A stretch of DNA of 64,000 nt from Chromatiales bacterium (GCA_028280505.1 JANQLO010000011.1:1-64000), one strand, 5' to 3'. Counted from the first letter of the stretch, positions 51,108 through 61,137 are shown. Program-made: numbers and translations. The notes: generated by a model not told the origin, from the sequence alone.

Positions 51108-52887
51108 ACAATCGTTCGGTGAGCTCGTGATAACGTTCCAGTATACGATTGCGCCGCAGCTTCAGCGTCGGCGTCGCCAGACCATTATCCGGTGTCCAGG
51201 GCTCGTTGACCACCGCGACACTGCGTACCCGGGCATAACCGGGGAAAGACTGCGTGCGCTGCTCGACATGCTGCATGAAGATCGAGACGACATTTTCGTC
51301 ACAACAGACCGACTCGTTGGCCGGGTCCAGATGCAAGGTCTGTGCGATGCGTGCAAACGCTTCGGGGTTGGGTACCACCAGTGCGCTTAAATAGGGTTTG
51401 CCTTCACCGATGACCATTACTTGATCGACCAGTTCGTCGAGCGCGATGGCGTTTTCCATATCGCCCGGCGGGACTTTCTCGCCATTGGCCAATACGATGA
51501 TATCCTTGATTCGGCCGGTGATGGTGACGTGACCGCTTTCCGCGATCGATACTTTATCGCCGGTGTGCAACCAGCCTCGTTCGTCGACGATCTTTGACGT
51601 CGCCTCGGGGTTGTTCCAGTAGCCCAGCATCACGCTGGAGCTGCGCGTCATGAGTTCACCCTCGTGTCCGATACGCACCTCGATACCGGGCAGCGGTATG
51701 CCGACCGACGCCGGTTTGTTGTCGTACAGCGGGTTGGCGGTAATGATCGGCGCGGTTTCGGTGAGTCCGTAACCCTGCGCGACCGGGATACCCAAACCGA
51801 TGAACAGCCGTGCGACATCGTTCGCCAATGCGGCGCCACCACAGACGGTAAAGCGCATACGCCCTCCGAGTTTCGCCCGGACCTTGCGCGCGACGAGCAG
51901 GTCGAGCAGCGGCCTTAACAACAAAGTCGGACGCCAGGGTGCGCGGCCCTGGCGGTATTCGAAATGTGCCCAGCCGGTATCCACCGCGAGGTGGAACAGG
52001 CGCTGCTTGAGCGATGATTCGGTGGCCAGCTTGTCCATGATCTTGCCGTACACCCGCTCGAAGATGCGCGGCACGGAGATCATGATGGTCGGCTGTACTT
52101 CGACGAGGTCTTCGGCCAATTGCGGAATCGAGCGGTTGTACGCGATCGCCGAGCCGGTCGCCATCGGTAGGTAATAGCCGACGGTGCGTTCGAAGGCGTG
52201 TGACAGCGGCAGGAACGACAGCAATAGGTCGTGTTCGAAAACGTCGAACATCTCCAACGCCGCATGGATATTGAACAGGATGTTTCTGTGGCTGAGCATG
52301 ACCCCTTTGGGTCGTCCCGTCGTACCGGAGGTGTAAACGATGGTCGCCAGGCTGTCGGGGTCGCCGGGTTGGCAACGATAGTCCGGCACGTCATCGGGCA
52401 GCCAGTCCGCAGGCGACACCAGATTGGCCGGGCCAGTGGTGCCGCCCTCCAGGCAGACGATGCGTGTGAGGTCGGCCAGTTTTGCGTGTAAGGGGGCCAG
52501 GCTGTCCCATTGCTCGACACTTTCCAGCATCAACATGCGCGCGCCGGAATCTTCGATCAACCAGGCGATGTTTTCGGGTCGGTCATTGGTATAGATCGGT
52601 ACCGTGACCAAGCCCAAACCTTGCGCGGCCTGGTCGCAGACCACCCACTCCCAGCGATTGGCGCACATGATGGCGACGCGATCGCCCGGCACAAGTCCGT
52701 CCTGATGCATCGCCGCCTGCCAGCATGCGACGGCTTCATGGGTTTGTTGCCAGGAATACTCCTGCCAATCGCCATCGCGATGTTGCACATAGGCGAGGTT
52801 TTGCGGGGTCAAGTGGCAACGTCGGTCGAACAACTCGGCCAACGTCGGCGCATCGGCCCGGGTAATGTAACGCTTGTCCTGTGGCAT
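51094..52887 (-). CDS. fadD: Long-chain fatty acid-CoA ligase
   Basis: The 597-aa AMP-forming ligase has ATIVYTSGTTGRPKGVMLSHRN (A3), QGYGLTETAPIITAN (A5), RGWLHTGDKV and GRIKDIIVLANGEKV. This is the FadD15-like long-chain type with the YTNDRPENIAWLIEDSGA N-terminal region. It activates fatty acids for the enzymes encoded upstream in the same operon. It lies 39 bp after fadJ. The symbol is by function, not strict orthology with E. coli FadD. Confidence 0.93.
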   Translation of the reverse strand: MPQDKRYITRADAPTLAELFDRRCHLTPQNLAYVQHRDGDWQEYSWQQTHEAVACWQAAMHQDGLVPGDRVAIMCANRWEWVVCDQAAQGLGLVTVPIYTNDRPENIAWLIEDSGARMLMLESVEQWDSLAPLHAKLADLTRIVCLEGGTTGPANLVSPADWLPDDVPDYRCQPGDPDSLATIVYTSGTTGRPKGVMLSHRNILFNIHAALEMFDVFEHDLLLSFLPLSHAFERTVGYYLPMATGSAIAYNRSIPQLAEDLVEVQPTIMISVPRIFERVYGKIMDKLATESSLKQRLFHLAVDTGWAHFEYRQGRAPWRPTLLLRPLLDLLVARKVRAKLGGRMRFTVCGGAALANDVARLFIGLGIPVAQGYGLTETAPIITANPLYDNKPASVGIPLPGIEVRIGHEGELMTRSSSVMLGYWNNPEATSKIVDERGWLHTGDKVSIAESGHVTITGRIKDIIVLANGEKVPPGDMENAIALDELVDQVMVIGEGKPYLSALVVPNPEAFARIAQTLHLDPANESVCCDENVVSIFMQHVEQRTQSFPGYARVRSVAVVNEPWTPDNGLATPTLKLRRNRILERYHELTERLYAGH

Positions 52888-52926
52888 GACGTTTGACCTC
52901 CCTTATGCCTCTTCCGTGATATGGCC

Positions 52927-54951
52927 TCAGGCGATCGCACCCCAGCCGGTATCGGCATGGAAATGCTCGCCGTAACGATTCTCCAGTTCCCCGAGGCGGC
53001 GTTGTACGGCATCGCTGCCCCGGCTGTGTACATAGTGCATCGGGCCGCCGCGAAATGGTGCGAAGCCGGTACCGAAAATCACGCCGGCATCCAGCAGATC
53101 TTCATCTTCGACGACACCTTCGCGTAAACAGGCCACAGCCTCGTTGATCAGACGCAAGATCAGCCGGTCGCTAATATCTTCGTCGCTCAATGCCGTTTCT
53201 TCGACTGTCCCTTTCTTGACGGCATGGTCTTTTTCCCAAGCATAGAAGCCCTGGCCGGATTTGCGCCCCAGATTTCCGTCTTCAACCAACTGTTTTAAGC
53301 GCTCCGGCACCGGATTGTGCAAAGCTGCGGCCATTTTTTCCGCCACCGAAAGACAAATATCGAGTCCGACGGTGTCGGCCAGCTCGATCGGCCCCATCGG
53401 CATACCGAAAGCCACGGCGGCGCGATCGACCACCGGCGCTTCGATACCTTCCTCGACCAATTCCACCGCTTCCAGCAGATAGGGCATCAAAATGCGGTTC
53501 ACCAGGAAGCCGGGGCTGCTGCGCACCTTCAATGGCAGCTTGCCGATATGACGCGTGAACGCGGCAGCTCTTGTGATCATTTGTGTATCGGTGTGTGTAT
53601 CGTGAACGATCTCGACCAAAGGCATTTTGGCCACCGGATTGAAGAAATGCAGCCCGACCAAGCGCTCCGGGCGATCCAGTTGTTCGCCGAGCACCGTGAG
53701 CGGAATGCTCGAGGTATTGGTCGCCAACACAGCGTCCGGTTTCATGCGTGGCTCCAGTTCGGCATAAAGTGCGCGTTTGGCGTCGACGTCTTCGAAAATC
53801 GCCTCGATCACGACATCGGCAATGGCGACACCGTTGCCGCGATGATCGGGCATCAAACGATCGACTGCCGACCGCATCTCGTGGCGGCGCTTGAGCTTAC
53901 GTTTGAATAGGGTATGTGCGCGTTTTACCGCACGGCTGAGATAGACCGGTGCGCGATCCTGCAGCGTCACGCGCATGCCGTTGAGCACACACCAGGCCGC
54001 GATGTCGCCGCCCATGACCCCACCGCCGACCACATGAACATGGCGCGGTTGGAAATCGGCCTTGTCGCCCTCGGTCTTCAGGCGATCTTGCAACATGAAC
54101 ACCCGGATCAGATTCTGTGCGTTGCTGGCGTTGATCAGACGGGCCACACGGCGGGCCTCGCCGTCATACATCGCCGCAGCGTCACCGGCCGTCTCGCGCC
54201 AATGCGCCAGCAATTCAAAGGGGGCCGGGTAATGTACCTGGCGCACGCGCTTGCCGACCTGACGTGCGAGCAAGTGGCTCACCAAGGGACGTATCGGTGA
54301 CGCCGTCGGCAGGCGTTGCCACCAGGCGGCCTGTGCCGGAGTCCGCCCTTCGGTGATCAATCCTGTCGCGGCCGCACGCAGTTGGCGCTTTGGAACGGTG
54401 AGATCGACCAAGCCCATACGACGGGCTTTGCGGCCATCGAGCGTGCGTCCGCCGAGCATCAGTTCCAAAGCCTTGAGATCACCGAGCAAGCGGGTTGCAC
54501 GCACGGTGCCGCCATAGCCGGGGAAGATGCCCAGTTTGACTTCGGGAAAGCCGAGGCGCGTGCTGCGATCGTCTGTCGCGACGCGGTAATCGCAAGCGAG
54601 CGCCAGTTCCAGGCCGCCGCCGAGACAGAAGCCGTTGATCGCAGCGACCGTGGGAAAGGCCATGGCCTCGAGGCGATGGAATATCTCATGGACCCGTTCG
54701 ATGTGTTGCTCGGCCGAGGCGACGCCATCGACTTTGGCGAAGGTTTTCACATCGGCACCGGCGATGAAACCGCCGGGTTTGCCGGAGATGATCACCAGGC
54801 CTTTGGGATGCCTCTGGGCTATCTGAATGAGGGTTTGGTCAAATGCCTCCAACACCTCGGGGCTGAGCACGTTGGTTCCGCTGCCGGCCTTGTCGAACGT
54901 GAGCCAGGCGATGCCTTCGGCATCGGTTGTCACGGTGAAATGCTGATTCAT
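52927..54951 (-). CDS. fadJ: Fatty acid oxidation complex alpha subunit (enoyl-CoA hydratase/3-hydroxyacyl-CoA dehydrogenase)
   Basis: The 674-aa bifunctional enzyme has an N-terminal crotonase domain (VISGKPGGFIAGADVKTF and INGFCLGGGLELALACDYRV) and a C-terminal dehydrogenase with the Rossmann motif VVGGGVMGGDIAAW and catalytic HFFNPVAKMPLVEIV. The ATG at 54951 overlaps the thiolase stop as ATGA, which sets the start; a longer frame to 55014 lies in the thiolase gene. It performs steps two and three of beta-oxidation. Confidence 0.94.
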   Translation of the reverse strand: MNQHFTVTTDAEGIAWLTFDKAGSGTNVLSPEVLEAFDQTLIQIAQRHPKGLVIISGKPGGFIAGADVKTFAKVDGVASAEQHIERVHEIFHRLEAMAFPTVAAINGFCLGGGLELALACDYRVATDDRSTRLGFPEVKLGIFPGYGGTVRATRLLGDLKALELMLGGRTLDGRKARRMGLVDLTVPKRQLRAAATGLITEGRTPAQAAWWQRLPTASPIRPLVSHLLARQVGKRVRQVHYPAPFELLAHWRETAGDAAAMYDGEARRVARLINASNAQNLIRVFMLQDRLKTEGDKADFQPRHVHVVGGGVMGGDIAAWCVLNGMRVTLQDRAPVYLSRAVKRAHTLFKRKLKRRHEMRSAVDRLMPDHRGNGVAIADVVIEAIFEDVDAKRALYAELEPRMKPDAVLATNTSSIPLTVLGEQLDRPERLVGLHFFNPVAKMPLVEIVHDTHTDTQMITRAAAFTRHIGKLPLKVRSSPGFLVNRILMPYLLEAVELVEEGIEAPVVDRAAVAFGMPMGPIELADTVGLDICLSVAEKMAAALHNPVPERLKQLVEDGNLGRKSGQGFYAWEKDHAVKKGTVEETALSDEDISDRLILRLINEAVACLREGVVEDEDLLDAGVIFGTGFAPFRGGPMHYVHSRGSDAVQRRLGELENRYGEHFHADTGWGAIA

Positions 54952-56285
54952 GCCGAAACCTCCGTGCTGTCGCTTTCCAACAAGAGTGCGCCGCCCTGTC
55001 CGCCGCCGATACATAGGCTGGCGATGCCGCGTCGTGCCCCGGTACGCTGCATGGCTTTTAGCGCATGTAAGGTGATACGTGCACCGCTGGCGCCGACCGG
55101 GTGACCGAGGCTGATGCCCCCGCCGTCGACGTTGAGGCGTCCGGGATCGATCGGTGCAAAGGCGTGTGGCAGATCAAGAGCCTCTCGTGCGTAGTCCTGC
55201 GATGTCCAGGCCTTGCAGCAAGCCAGTACCTGTGCCGCGAAGGCCTCATTGATCTCCCAGATGTCGATATCGTCGCTATCGAGCCCGTGTCGTTGCATGA
55301 TGGGCGCCATGGCATGCACCGGACCCAGGCCCATCTGCGCCGGATCGAGGCCGGCCCACTGACTATCGACGATACGTCCCAGTACCGGCAGATCGTGACG
55401 TTTGACGGCGTCTTCCGAGGCGAGCAATAACGCGGCTGCACCATCGGTGACCTGTGCGCTGTTGGCGGCGGTTACGCGACCGACAGGGCGGTCGAACACC
55501 GGGCGTAGCTTCGCCAAGGCCTCGACCGACGAATCCTCTCGCAGGCCGTCGTCGTGTTCGTAGACATTGCCGTCGTTGTCGTACAGTGGCTCGATTTCGT
55601 CCAGCCAACCGGATTCGCGCGCCCTGGCCAGACGCCGATGACTGTTCACCGCGTAGGTATCCATGGCTTCACGATCGATACCGAAACGCTCGGCCAGTTC
55701 CTCTGCGGTCTGACCCATCGAGAGGCCGACGACCGGATCGGTCAGGCCACGCAGCAAGGCGACGACGGGTTTAAAATGTGCCGCACGCAGTTGCGCCAGT
55801 ACCTTGCCGCGCGCGCGCAGTGAACGGGCCCGGCTCCAAGCGCCCAGCCAGGCGACCATCAACTCGTTGAGCATCACCGGATGATGGCTCATGGCCTCGG
55901 TACCGCCGGCCAGTACCAAGTCGCTGCGTCCGGTGGCGATATTCAGTGCCGCGCTTTCCAACGCCTGCATACCCGAGGCACAGTTACGCTGTACCGTCCA
56001 GGCCGGCACCTGTTCCTTGCAACCCAAACGTAATGCCACCACGCGTCCGATATTGGCCTCGTCCGGCCCCGATGAGACGCAGCCGAGTACGACTTCGTCG
56101 AGCGTGCCGGCATGCATACCCAACCGGATCAGCAGGGCACGGCTCGCGGTGAGCGCAAGATCGCCGGCGCGAAACGGACCGGGTTTGCCGCGTGCCTTGA
56201 GAAAGGGTGTGCGTGTGCCATCGATCACATAAACCGGCCGTCCGTTCAGGTTTCCGGACGGTTGTTTTTCCGTATCTCGGCTCAT
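54948..56285 (-). CDS. fadI: Acetyl-CoA C-acyltransferase (thiolase)
   Basis: The 445-aa thiolase has nucleophile Cys102 in TVQRNCASGMQALESA and the C-terminal GGISLGHPVGASGARI and CIGGGQGGALLLE blocks with the second Cys and His. CAGGAG before the ATG at 56285 selects this start over one eight codons earlier. It cleaves 3-ketoacyl-CoA, the last beta-oxidation step, and is coupled to fadJ. Confidence 0.94.
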   Translation of the reverse strand: MSRDTEKQPSGNLNGRPVYVIDGTRTPFLKARGKPGPFRAGDLALTASRALLIRLGMHAGTLDEVVLGCVSSGPDEANIGRVVALRLGCKEQVPAWTVQRNCASGMQALESAALNIATGRSDLVLAGGTEAMSHHPVMLNELMVAWLGAWSRARSLRARGKVLAQLRAAHFKPVVALLRGLTDPVVGLSMGQTAEELAERFGIDREAMDTYAVNSHRRLARARESGWLDEIEPLYDNDGNVYEHDDGLREDSSVEALAKLRPVFDRPVGRVTAANSAQVTDGAAALLLASEDAVKRHDLPVLGRIVDSQWAGLDPAQMGLGPVHAMAPIMQRHGLDSDDIDIWEINEAFAAQVLACCKAWTSQDYAREALDLPHAFAPIDPGRLNVDGGGISLGHPVGASGARITLHALKAMQRTGARRGIASLCIGGGQGGALLLESDSTEVSA

Positions 56286-56309
56286 CGCTTGGCTCCTGTT
56301 GTTAAACAT

Positions 56310-58781
56310 TCAGACGGCGTAAATCGCCGGTTTACGTGTCTGCCTGGCATTCAAGGTGAATTGCTTGCCGTAATCGGAGAAGCTGTCGACCATGATGACC
56401 TGCCGTCGCAGCACCTGCATGTGTCGCAAGTCCTCAGCCTGCCCGGTATTGATCACGCCCTCGGTCAGCGCTTCATCGATCTGCGCCTCGTAGCCTTCGC
56501 TGCGTAGCAGGCCGGCGCGGCGTGCATCGCGTAGCGTGCGTTCGATCGGTGCGACCACGGCGGCTTGGCGAAGCGCCAGTTCGATCTGGCCCTGGCGATA
56601 CCGCGGATCCAGAGTGGTGAAAATGCCATCGGTCAGTCGGTCGCGCGATGGATTGGGCGACAACAACAGGCGCGCCACTTCGCGGTCGACCCGATCGCGG
56701 GTTTCGGTATACGGACCGCCGCTCGGGAACACCATAAGGCGCAATATCCAGGCCAGCGGCCGTAGCGGCAGGTTGCGGAACAAGAGGCGGAAGCTTTCCT
56801 GCATCCGATACAGGGAATTGGTGCAGGCCCAATGCACCAAAGGTAGGTCGCCTTCCGGCCGGTCCTGGTCCTCGAAACGCTTGAGTACCGCCGAAGTCAG
56901 ATACAGCTCGCTGAGAATGTCGCCGAGTCGTGCCGACAACCGCTCCTTGCGTTTCAACGCACCGCCCAGGGTCATCATGGCAACGTCGGCGCTGAGTGCG
57001 AATGCGGCACTCATCCAGTTGAGTTGTTGGAAGTAACGCCGGGTCGGCCCATCGACCGGTGCACGAGACAGTCGCCCGCGCGTAATGCCCAAAAAAAGGC
57101 TGCGTGCGAGATTGCCCAACAGGAAACCAACATGGCCGAAAATCGCGTGATCGAAATCGCTCAGCCCGCGTTCGGTATCCGCTTGCTGCGCGGCCTGGAA
57201 CTCTTTCAACACCCAGGGGTGACAGCGGATCGCACCCTGCCCGAAGGTGATCATACTGCGTGTGAGTATGTTCGCACCTTCGACCGTAATCGCAATCGGG
57301 ATGGCCTGATAAGCGCGGCCGATGAGATTCGACGGGCCCAGGCAAATACCGCTACCGCCCTGGATATCCATGGCGTCGTTGATGCAGCGACGATACTTCT
57401 CGGTGAGATGGTATTTCACGATTGCCGATATCACCGAGGGTTTTTCGCCGATATCGAGAGCGCCCAGTGTCAAGGTGCGCGCCGCATCCATTTGATACGT
57501 CAGCGAAGCGATTCTTGCCAGCGGTTCCTCGATACCTTCGAAACGACCGATTGCCACATTGAACTGTCGACGTATGGCTGCATAGGCACCGGTAAATCGA
57601 CAGGCGGTTTTGCCCGCGCCGACACTCAGTGCCGGCAACGAAATGCCGCGGCCTTCGGCCAGACACTCGACCAGCATGCGCCAACCCTGGCCGACGAAGG
57701 TCTGGCCGCCGATCAATTGGCTCATCGGGACGAAGACGTCGTGACCCTCGTTAGGCCCGTTCTGAAACGGGATGTCGAGGGGGACATGACGTTCTCCGAT
57801 GTGCACCCCGGGGGTGTCGCGCGGAATCAACGCCAAACTGACGCCGCGATAAGTTTGTTCGCCGAGCAGATGATCGGGGTCGTAGAGTTTGAACGCCAGC
57901 CCGAGTAGGGTGCATACCGGACCCAGAGTGATGTAGCGCTTTTCCCAATTCAGTTTGACGCCGAGTACACGCTCGCCCTGCCATTCGCCATAACACACCT
58001 CGCCACGATCCGGTATCGCCCCGGCATCGCTGCCGGCGTCCGGGCCGGTCAGTGCGAAACAGGGAACCTCTTCACCGCGTGCAAGGCGCGGCAGATAGTG
58101 TTGCTTTTGCTCGCGGGTTCCATAGTGCAGCAGCAGCTTTCCCGGGCCGAGCGAGTTCGGCACCATTACGGTGACCGCAGCGGTAATGCTGCGGCTTGCG
58201 AGCTTCATGACAACAGCCGAATGGGCGAGAGCCGAAAAGCCCTTGCCGCCGTATGCTTGAGGGATGATCAAACCGAAGAAGCCCTGTTCTTTGATGTAAT
58301 GCCAGGCCTCGGATGAAAGATCCTTGTTTTCGTGAGTGATGCGCCAGTCGTCCAGCATGTGACACAGGGTCTCGGTTTCGTTGTCGAGGAAGTTCTGTTC
58401 CGTCTGGCTGAGATGTGGTCTTGGAAGATTGAGCAAGCGTGCCCAATCCGGTCGTCCACTGAACAACTCGGCGTCCCACCAAACACTACCGGCCTCGAGC
58501 GCTTCGCGTTCGGTCTGTGACATTGGCGGCATGACTTTCTTGAATTGTCGAAACAGCGGCGCGGTGACATAGCGCCGACGTACACGCGGTACGCCCAAGA
58601 TCACGATGAACGCCGCGGCCGATAACCATAGAGGAAGATTGATCTGCCAACCGGCATCGGCGCTCAGCGTAAACGCAGTCAGGCCGGCGGCCAGCGTTGC
58701 AATCCAGACACCGGTACCTGCACCCCAGTACGCAAGTGCCCAGATCAGCGCGAATCCCAATACGAGTGCCGTGATCCACAT
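56310..58781 (-). CDS. fadE: Acyl-CoA dehydrogenase (FadE)
   Basis: The 823-aa dehydrogenase is close to the 814 aa of E. coli FadE. There is a membrane-associated N-terminus (two hydrophobic segments in the first 60 residues), then the FAD-dependent core (FALTGPDAGSDAGAIPD, DIQGGSGICLGPSN) and a long C-terminal DUF1974 part. It performs the first oxidation step. It begins 5 bp after the YiiX-like gene and ends 24 bp before fadI. Confidence 0.95.
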   Translation of the reverse strand: MWITALVLGFALIWALAYWGAGTGVWIATLAAGLTAFTLSADAGWQINLPLWLSAAAFIVILGVPRVRRRYVTAPLFRQFKKVMPPMSQTEREALEAGSVWWDAELFSGRPDWARLLNLPRPHLSQTEQNFLDNETETLCHMLDDWRITHENKDLSSEAWHYIKEQGFFGLIIPQAYGGKGFSALAHSAVVMKLASRSITAAVTVMVPNSLGPGKLLLHYGTREQKQHYLPRLARGEEVPCFALTGPDAGSDAGAIPDRGEVCYGEWQGERVLGVKLNWEKRYITLGPVCTLLGLAFKLYDPDHLLGEQTYRGVSLALIPRDTPGVHIGERHVPLDIPFQNGPNEGHDVFVPMSQLIGGQTFVGQGWRMLVECLAEGRGISLPALSVGAGKTACRFTGAYAAIRRQFNVAIGRFEGIEEPLARIASLTYQMDAARTLTLGALDIGEKPSVISAIVKYHLTEKYRRCINDAMDIQGGSGICLGPSNLIGRAYQAIPIAITVEGANILTRSMITFGQGAIRCHPWVLKEFQAAQQADTERGLSDFDHAIFGHVGFLLGNLARSLFLGITRGRLSRAPVDGPTRRYFQQLNWMSAAFALSADVAMMTLGGALKRKERLSARLGDILSELYLTSAVLKRFEDQDRPEGDLPLVHWACTNSLYRMQESFRLLFRNLPLRPLAWILRLMVFPSGGPYTETRDRVDREVARLLLSPNPSRDRLTDGIFTTLDPRYRQGQIELALRQAAVVAPIERTLRDARRAGLLRSEGYEAQIDEALTEGVINTGQAEDLRHMQVLRRQVIMVDSFSDYGKQFTLNARQTRKPAIYAV

Positions 58782-58786
58782 ATGTC

Positions 58787-59767
58787 TTACCCCCTGCGAC
58801 GCAGAAATGGGAAACCGGAATGCCGGCGTGGTTGCGCATCGGTGTCGTTCCGTTCGTCATCGTTACTTGCGGTTTCGACGTCGAGTTCGTTCCTTTCCGG
58901 CTCGGCGTCCGTCGTATCGAGCGCGTTCGGTTCATCCAACGTCTTACTCGGCGGCGGATTGAAGGCGTGACGCTCGTCGTTATAGATGTCGTCGTCGCTC
59001 CACGGCAGCCGGTGATACAGGCCGATGTCGTTTACGCCAAGGTAGGGATACTTGATGATCGAGAAATACGGTGAATAATCGAAATCACGCGGCGCGAACA
59101 AACGCGGATTACGTTTAAAGAAACGCACGCTGCCGTCGTCCGAGCGTTCGATGAACGGCAGGATGGGGAAGTCGACGGTGCCGAAAGCCTCGGCGAGCAA
59201 GGTCGAGCAAACCGTCTTGGTCGGGCCGCCCGCATTGTGCTGAAACAGGCTCGAGCGCCAACGCCGCGGCAGGAAACTCCAAGGGAAGAAGAAACGTGCC
59301 AGATCGAGTATCTGGCGCATATCGTAATCCCATCCAAGATGTTTGACTGTATAGGCGATCACCGATTCGGCATCGGCCGGTGACAAGCCCGTAGGACGAC
59401 AAATACGCAAATGGTCGTTGCGATAGCTTTCCAGGGAGCTGATGATCGTACCGTGCCCCATGAGCGCCTCGATCAACAGCTGATCCTCCGGGTCGCCGTC
59501 GTAGTGATATTCAATGACCGCCCGCAGGTCCGGGTCTTGGACGTCGTAAATGCGACCGATGTAGAGTGCCGAATGACTCCAGGGACTCTGCGTGATCGTT
59601 CTGATCACTTCCGCGACTCGGCTGGTGCCTTCTATCAGCAATACGTCGCCGGTACGTAATTCGAAGCAAAGACGGTTGAAATCGCACAGTGGCGATGGGG
59701 AGGGAGGACCGCTTTTTGTCAGCCAGTCGATGGCCTTGTCATATACCCATCTCAGGAGATCGCGCAT
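58787..59767 (-). CDS. YiiX-like permuted NlpC/P60 cysteine hydrolase
   Basis: The 326-aa product has a permuted papain fold: the catalytic His is His65 in SPWSHSALYIGRIYD and the Cys is Cys187 in KTVCSTLLAEAFG. The early RTGDVLLIEGTSRVAEVIR is the family strand-helix start. The C-terminal 80 residues are acidic and low-complexity (DTTDAEPERNELDVE). Permuted members include lipid acyl-transferring enzymes such as LRAT, so an action on an acyl lipid is conceivable. It is the first gene of the beta-oxidation operon, 5 bp before fadE, under the AT-rich promoter region. No signal peptide is seen. Confidence 0.8.
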   Translation of the reverse strand: MRDLLRWVYDKAIDWLTKSGPPSPSPLCDFNRLCFELRTGDVLLIEGTSRVAEVIRTITQSPWSHSALYIGRIYDVQDPDLRAVIEYHYDGDPEDQLLIEALMGHGTIISSLESYRNDHLRICRPTGLSPADAESVIAYTVKHLGWDYDMRQILDLARFFFPWSFLPRRWRSSLFQHNAGGPTKTVCSTLLAEAFGTVDFPILPFIERSDDGSVRFFKRNPRLFAPRDFDYSPYFSIIKYPYLGVNDIGLYHRLPWSDDDIYNDERHAFNPPPSKTLDEPNALDTTDAEPERNELDVETASNDDERNDTDAQPRRHSGFPFLRRRG

Positions 59768-59828
59768 AAGCCACGCCTCTCACTCGGTTCATGAGAGTAT
59801 AGACCGGCATATTGGACGCTTTGTTTCT

Positions 59829-59857
59829 TTTATAATTTAGTATGTTTGTACTAATAA
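59829..59857 (-). promoter_or_regulatory. Putative promoter with palindromic operator of the fad operon
   Basis: On the minus strand TATAAA (59834-59829) lies 62 bp before the YiiX-like ATG, with a weak -35-like TTATTA (59857-59852) 17 bp upstream. Between them is the dyad TTAGTA, 6-bp spacer, TACTAA (59837-59854), the usual place for a repressor site. The whole region 59815-59935 is strongly AT-rich compared with its surroundings. A fatty-acid-responsive TetR or GntR repressor would fit, but none is encoded in the window. Confidence 0.45.
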
Positions 59858-59920
59858 AAAATCGATTAGATCTCAAACAATAAAAATATTCAGAACAGTA
59901 TTTTATGAAAAATTTATAAT

Positions 59921-61054
59921 TTATTGGATTATTTGATTAAACTTGCTAATTGCATTGTCAAGTACACTGACAGGCGTGTAAAAATGAGGCGCGAAGCGAA
60001 TGCCGCCGGCTCGTGCGGCGCAAATGACACCGGCTTTCATCAGCGCCGGGTGAATGTTGCCGTCGGCCATCGCCGGATGCCGAAAAGTCACGATACCGGC
60101 CCGTTTCGGCGGGTCTCGAGGTGTGACTAACTCAACTTCCGGTATTTCATCCAGAGCATTGATCAGATGGGTGATGTTTTCCGTCAGGCGTTGCTCGACG
60201 GATGCCATGCCCATTTCTTCGAATAGGCTCAAACTTGCATCGAATGCCTGGATCCCCATCATATTGGGCGTGCCCGACTCGAATCGTCTTGCCGACCGGG
60301 CAGGCGACCATGTGTCGGCATCGAAGTCGTACGGCGATTCGCGCATCGCCCAGCCGAATTGACGCAGTTGCAGCTTATGACTCAGCCGAGGTCTGCAATA
60401 AAAAAAACCCAAGCCTTCGGGTGAGAGCAACCATTTGTGCCCGCCGCAGGTAACGAAGTCGGCGTCGATTTCGGCCAGATCGAATGGAACAGCGCCGAGA
60501 CTCTGTATGGCATCGACCGAAAACAGGACACCGTGCGCTTTACAGGCATTCGCAAGCCTCACAAGGTCGAAGCGATAGCCGTTTGCATAGTGCACGCTGC
60601 TTACGGCAAGTAATCGCGTGTTGGGTGTGAATGCGGCAATCAATGCCCCTTCGGGGTCATCCGATACCATGGCGTCGATCGCGTGATAAGTCACGCCACG
60701 TGACCCCAGCACCTCCCAGACCATGCGATTGGAGACGAAATCGTTTGCCATACCGACGATTTCATCGCCTTCGTGCCAATCCAGTCCTTGACTAATGGTT
60801 GACAGGCCTTCGGAGGTGTTTTTGGTCAGCGCGATATCTTCGGCGCTCTCGGCGCCAACGAGTGTCGCGATACGCTGGCGCAGTCGACGCTCGACCTCGA
60901 GCCAATCGGGATAATCGGCCCCGCCACGCATCATATTCTGCTGCGCAAAATTCGCGACCGTCTGCGCTGTCCTTCGTGGCCAAGGGCCGATCGCGGCGTG
61001 ATTGAGATAACAAAGATCCGGGTCTTGGGGGAACTCCGCGGGCAAGTAAAGCAT
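59921..61054 (-). CDS. Class V aminotransferase (cysteine desulfurase-like)
   Basis: The 377-aa fold type I PLP enzyme has the Schiff-base lysine at 207 in VTCGGHKWLLSPEGLGFFY, LFSVDAIQSLGAVPF as the pyridine-ring aspartate block and RFESGTPNMMGIQAF near the C-terminus. It lacks the long Cys-bearing loop of IscS/NifS, so it may be a kynureninase-, isopenicillin-epimerase- or selenocysteine-lyase-like member with unknown substrate. AGAGG before the ATG at 61054 selects this start. It follows the AEC transporter after 83 bp and ends at the AT-rich patch. Confidence 0.88.
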   Translation of the reverse strand: MLYLPAEFPQDPDLCYLNHAAIGPWPRRTAQTVANFAQQNMMRGGADYPDWLEVERRLRQRIATLVGAESAEDIALTKNTSEGLSTISQGLDWHEGDEIVGMANDFVSNRMVWEVLGSRGVTYHAIDAMVSDDPEGALIAAFTPNTRLLAVSSVHYANGYRFDLVRLANACKAHGVLFSVDAIQSLGAVPFDLAEIDADFVTCGGHKWLLSPEGLGFFYCRPRLSHKLQLRQFGWAMRESPYDFDADTWSPARSARRFESGTPNMMGIQAFDASLSLFEEMGMASVEQRLTENITHLINALDEIPEVELVTPRDPPKRAGIVTFRHPAMADGNIHPALMKAGVICAARAGGIRFAPHFYTPVSVLDNAISKFNQIIQ

Positions 61055-61137
61055 CCGGCTACCTCTAATAGTTTTCAGTCCAACGATATCGGTTATATGC
61101 ACCCGGCGAAAGCAGGGAAACGTGAGCCAACCATTAA

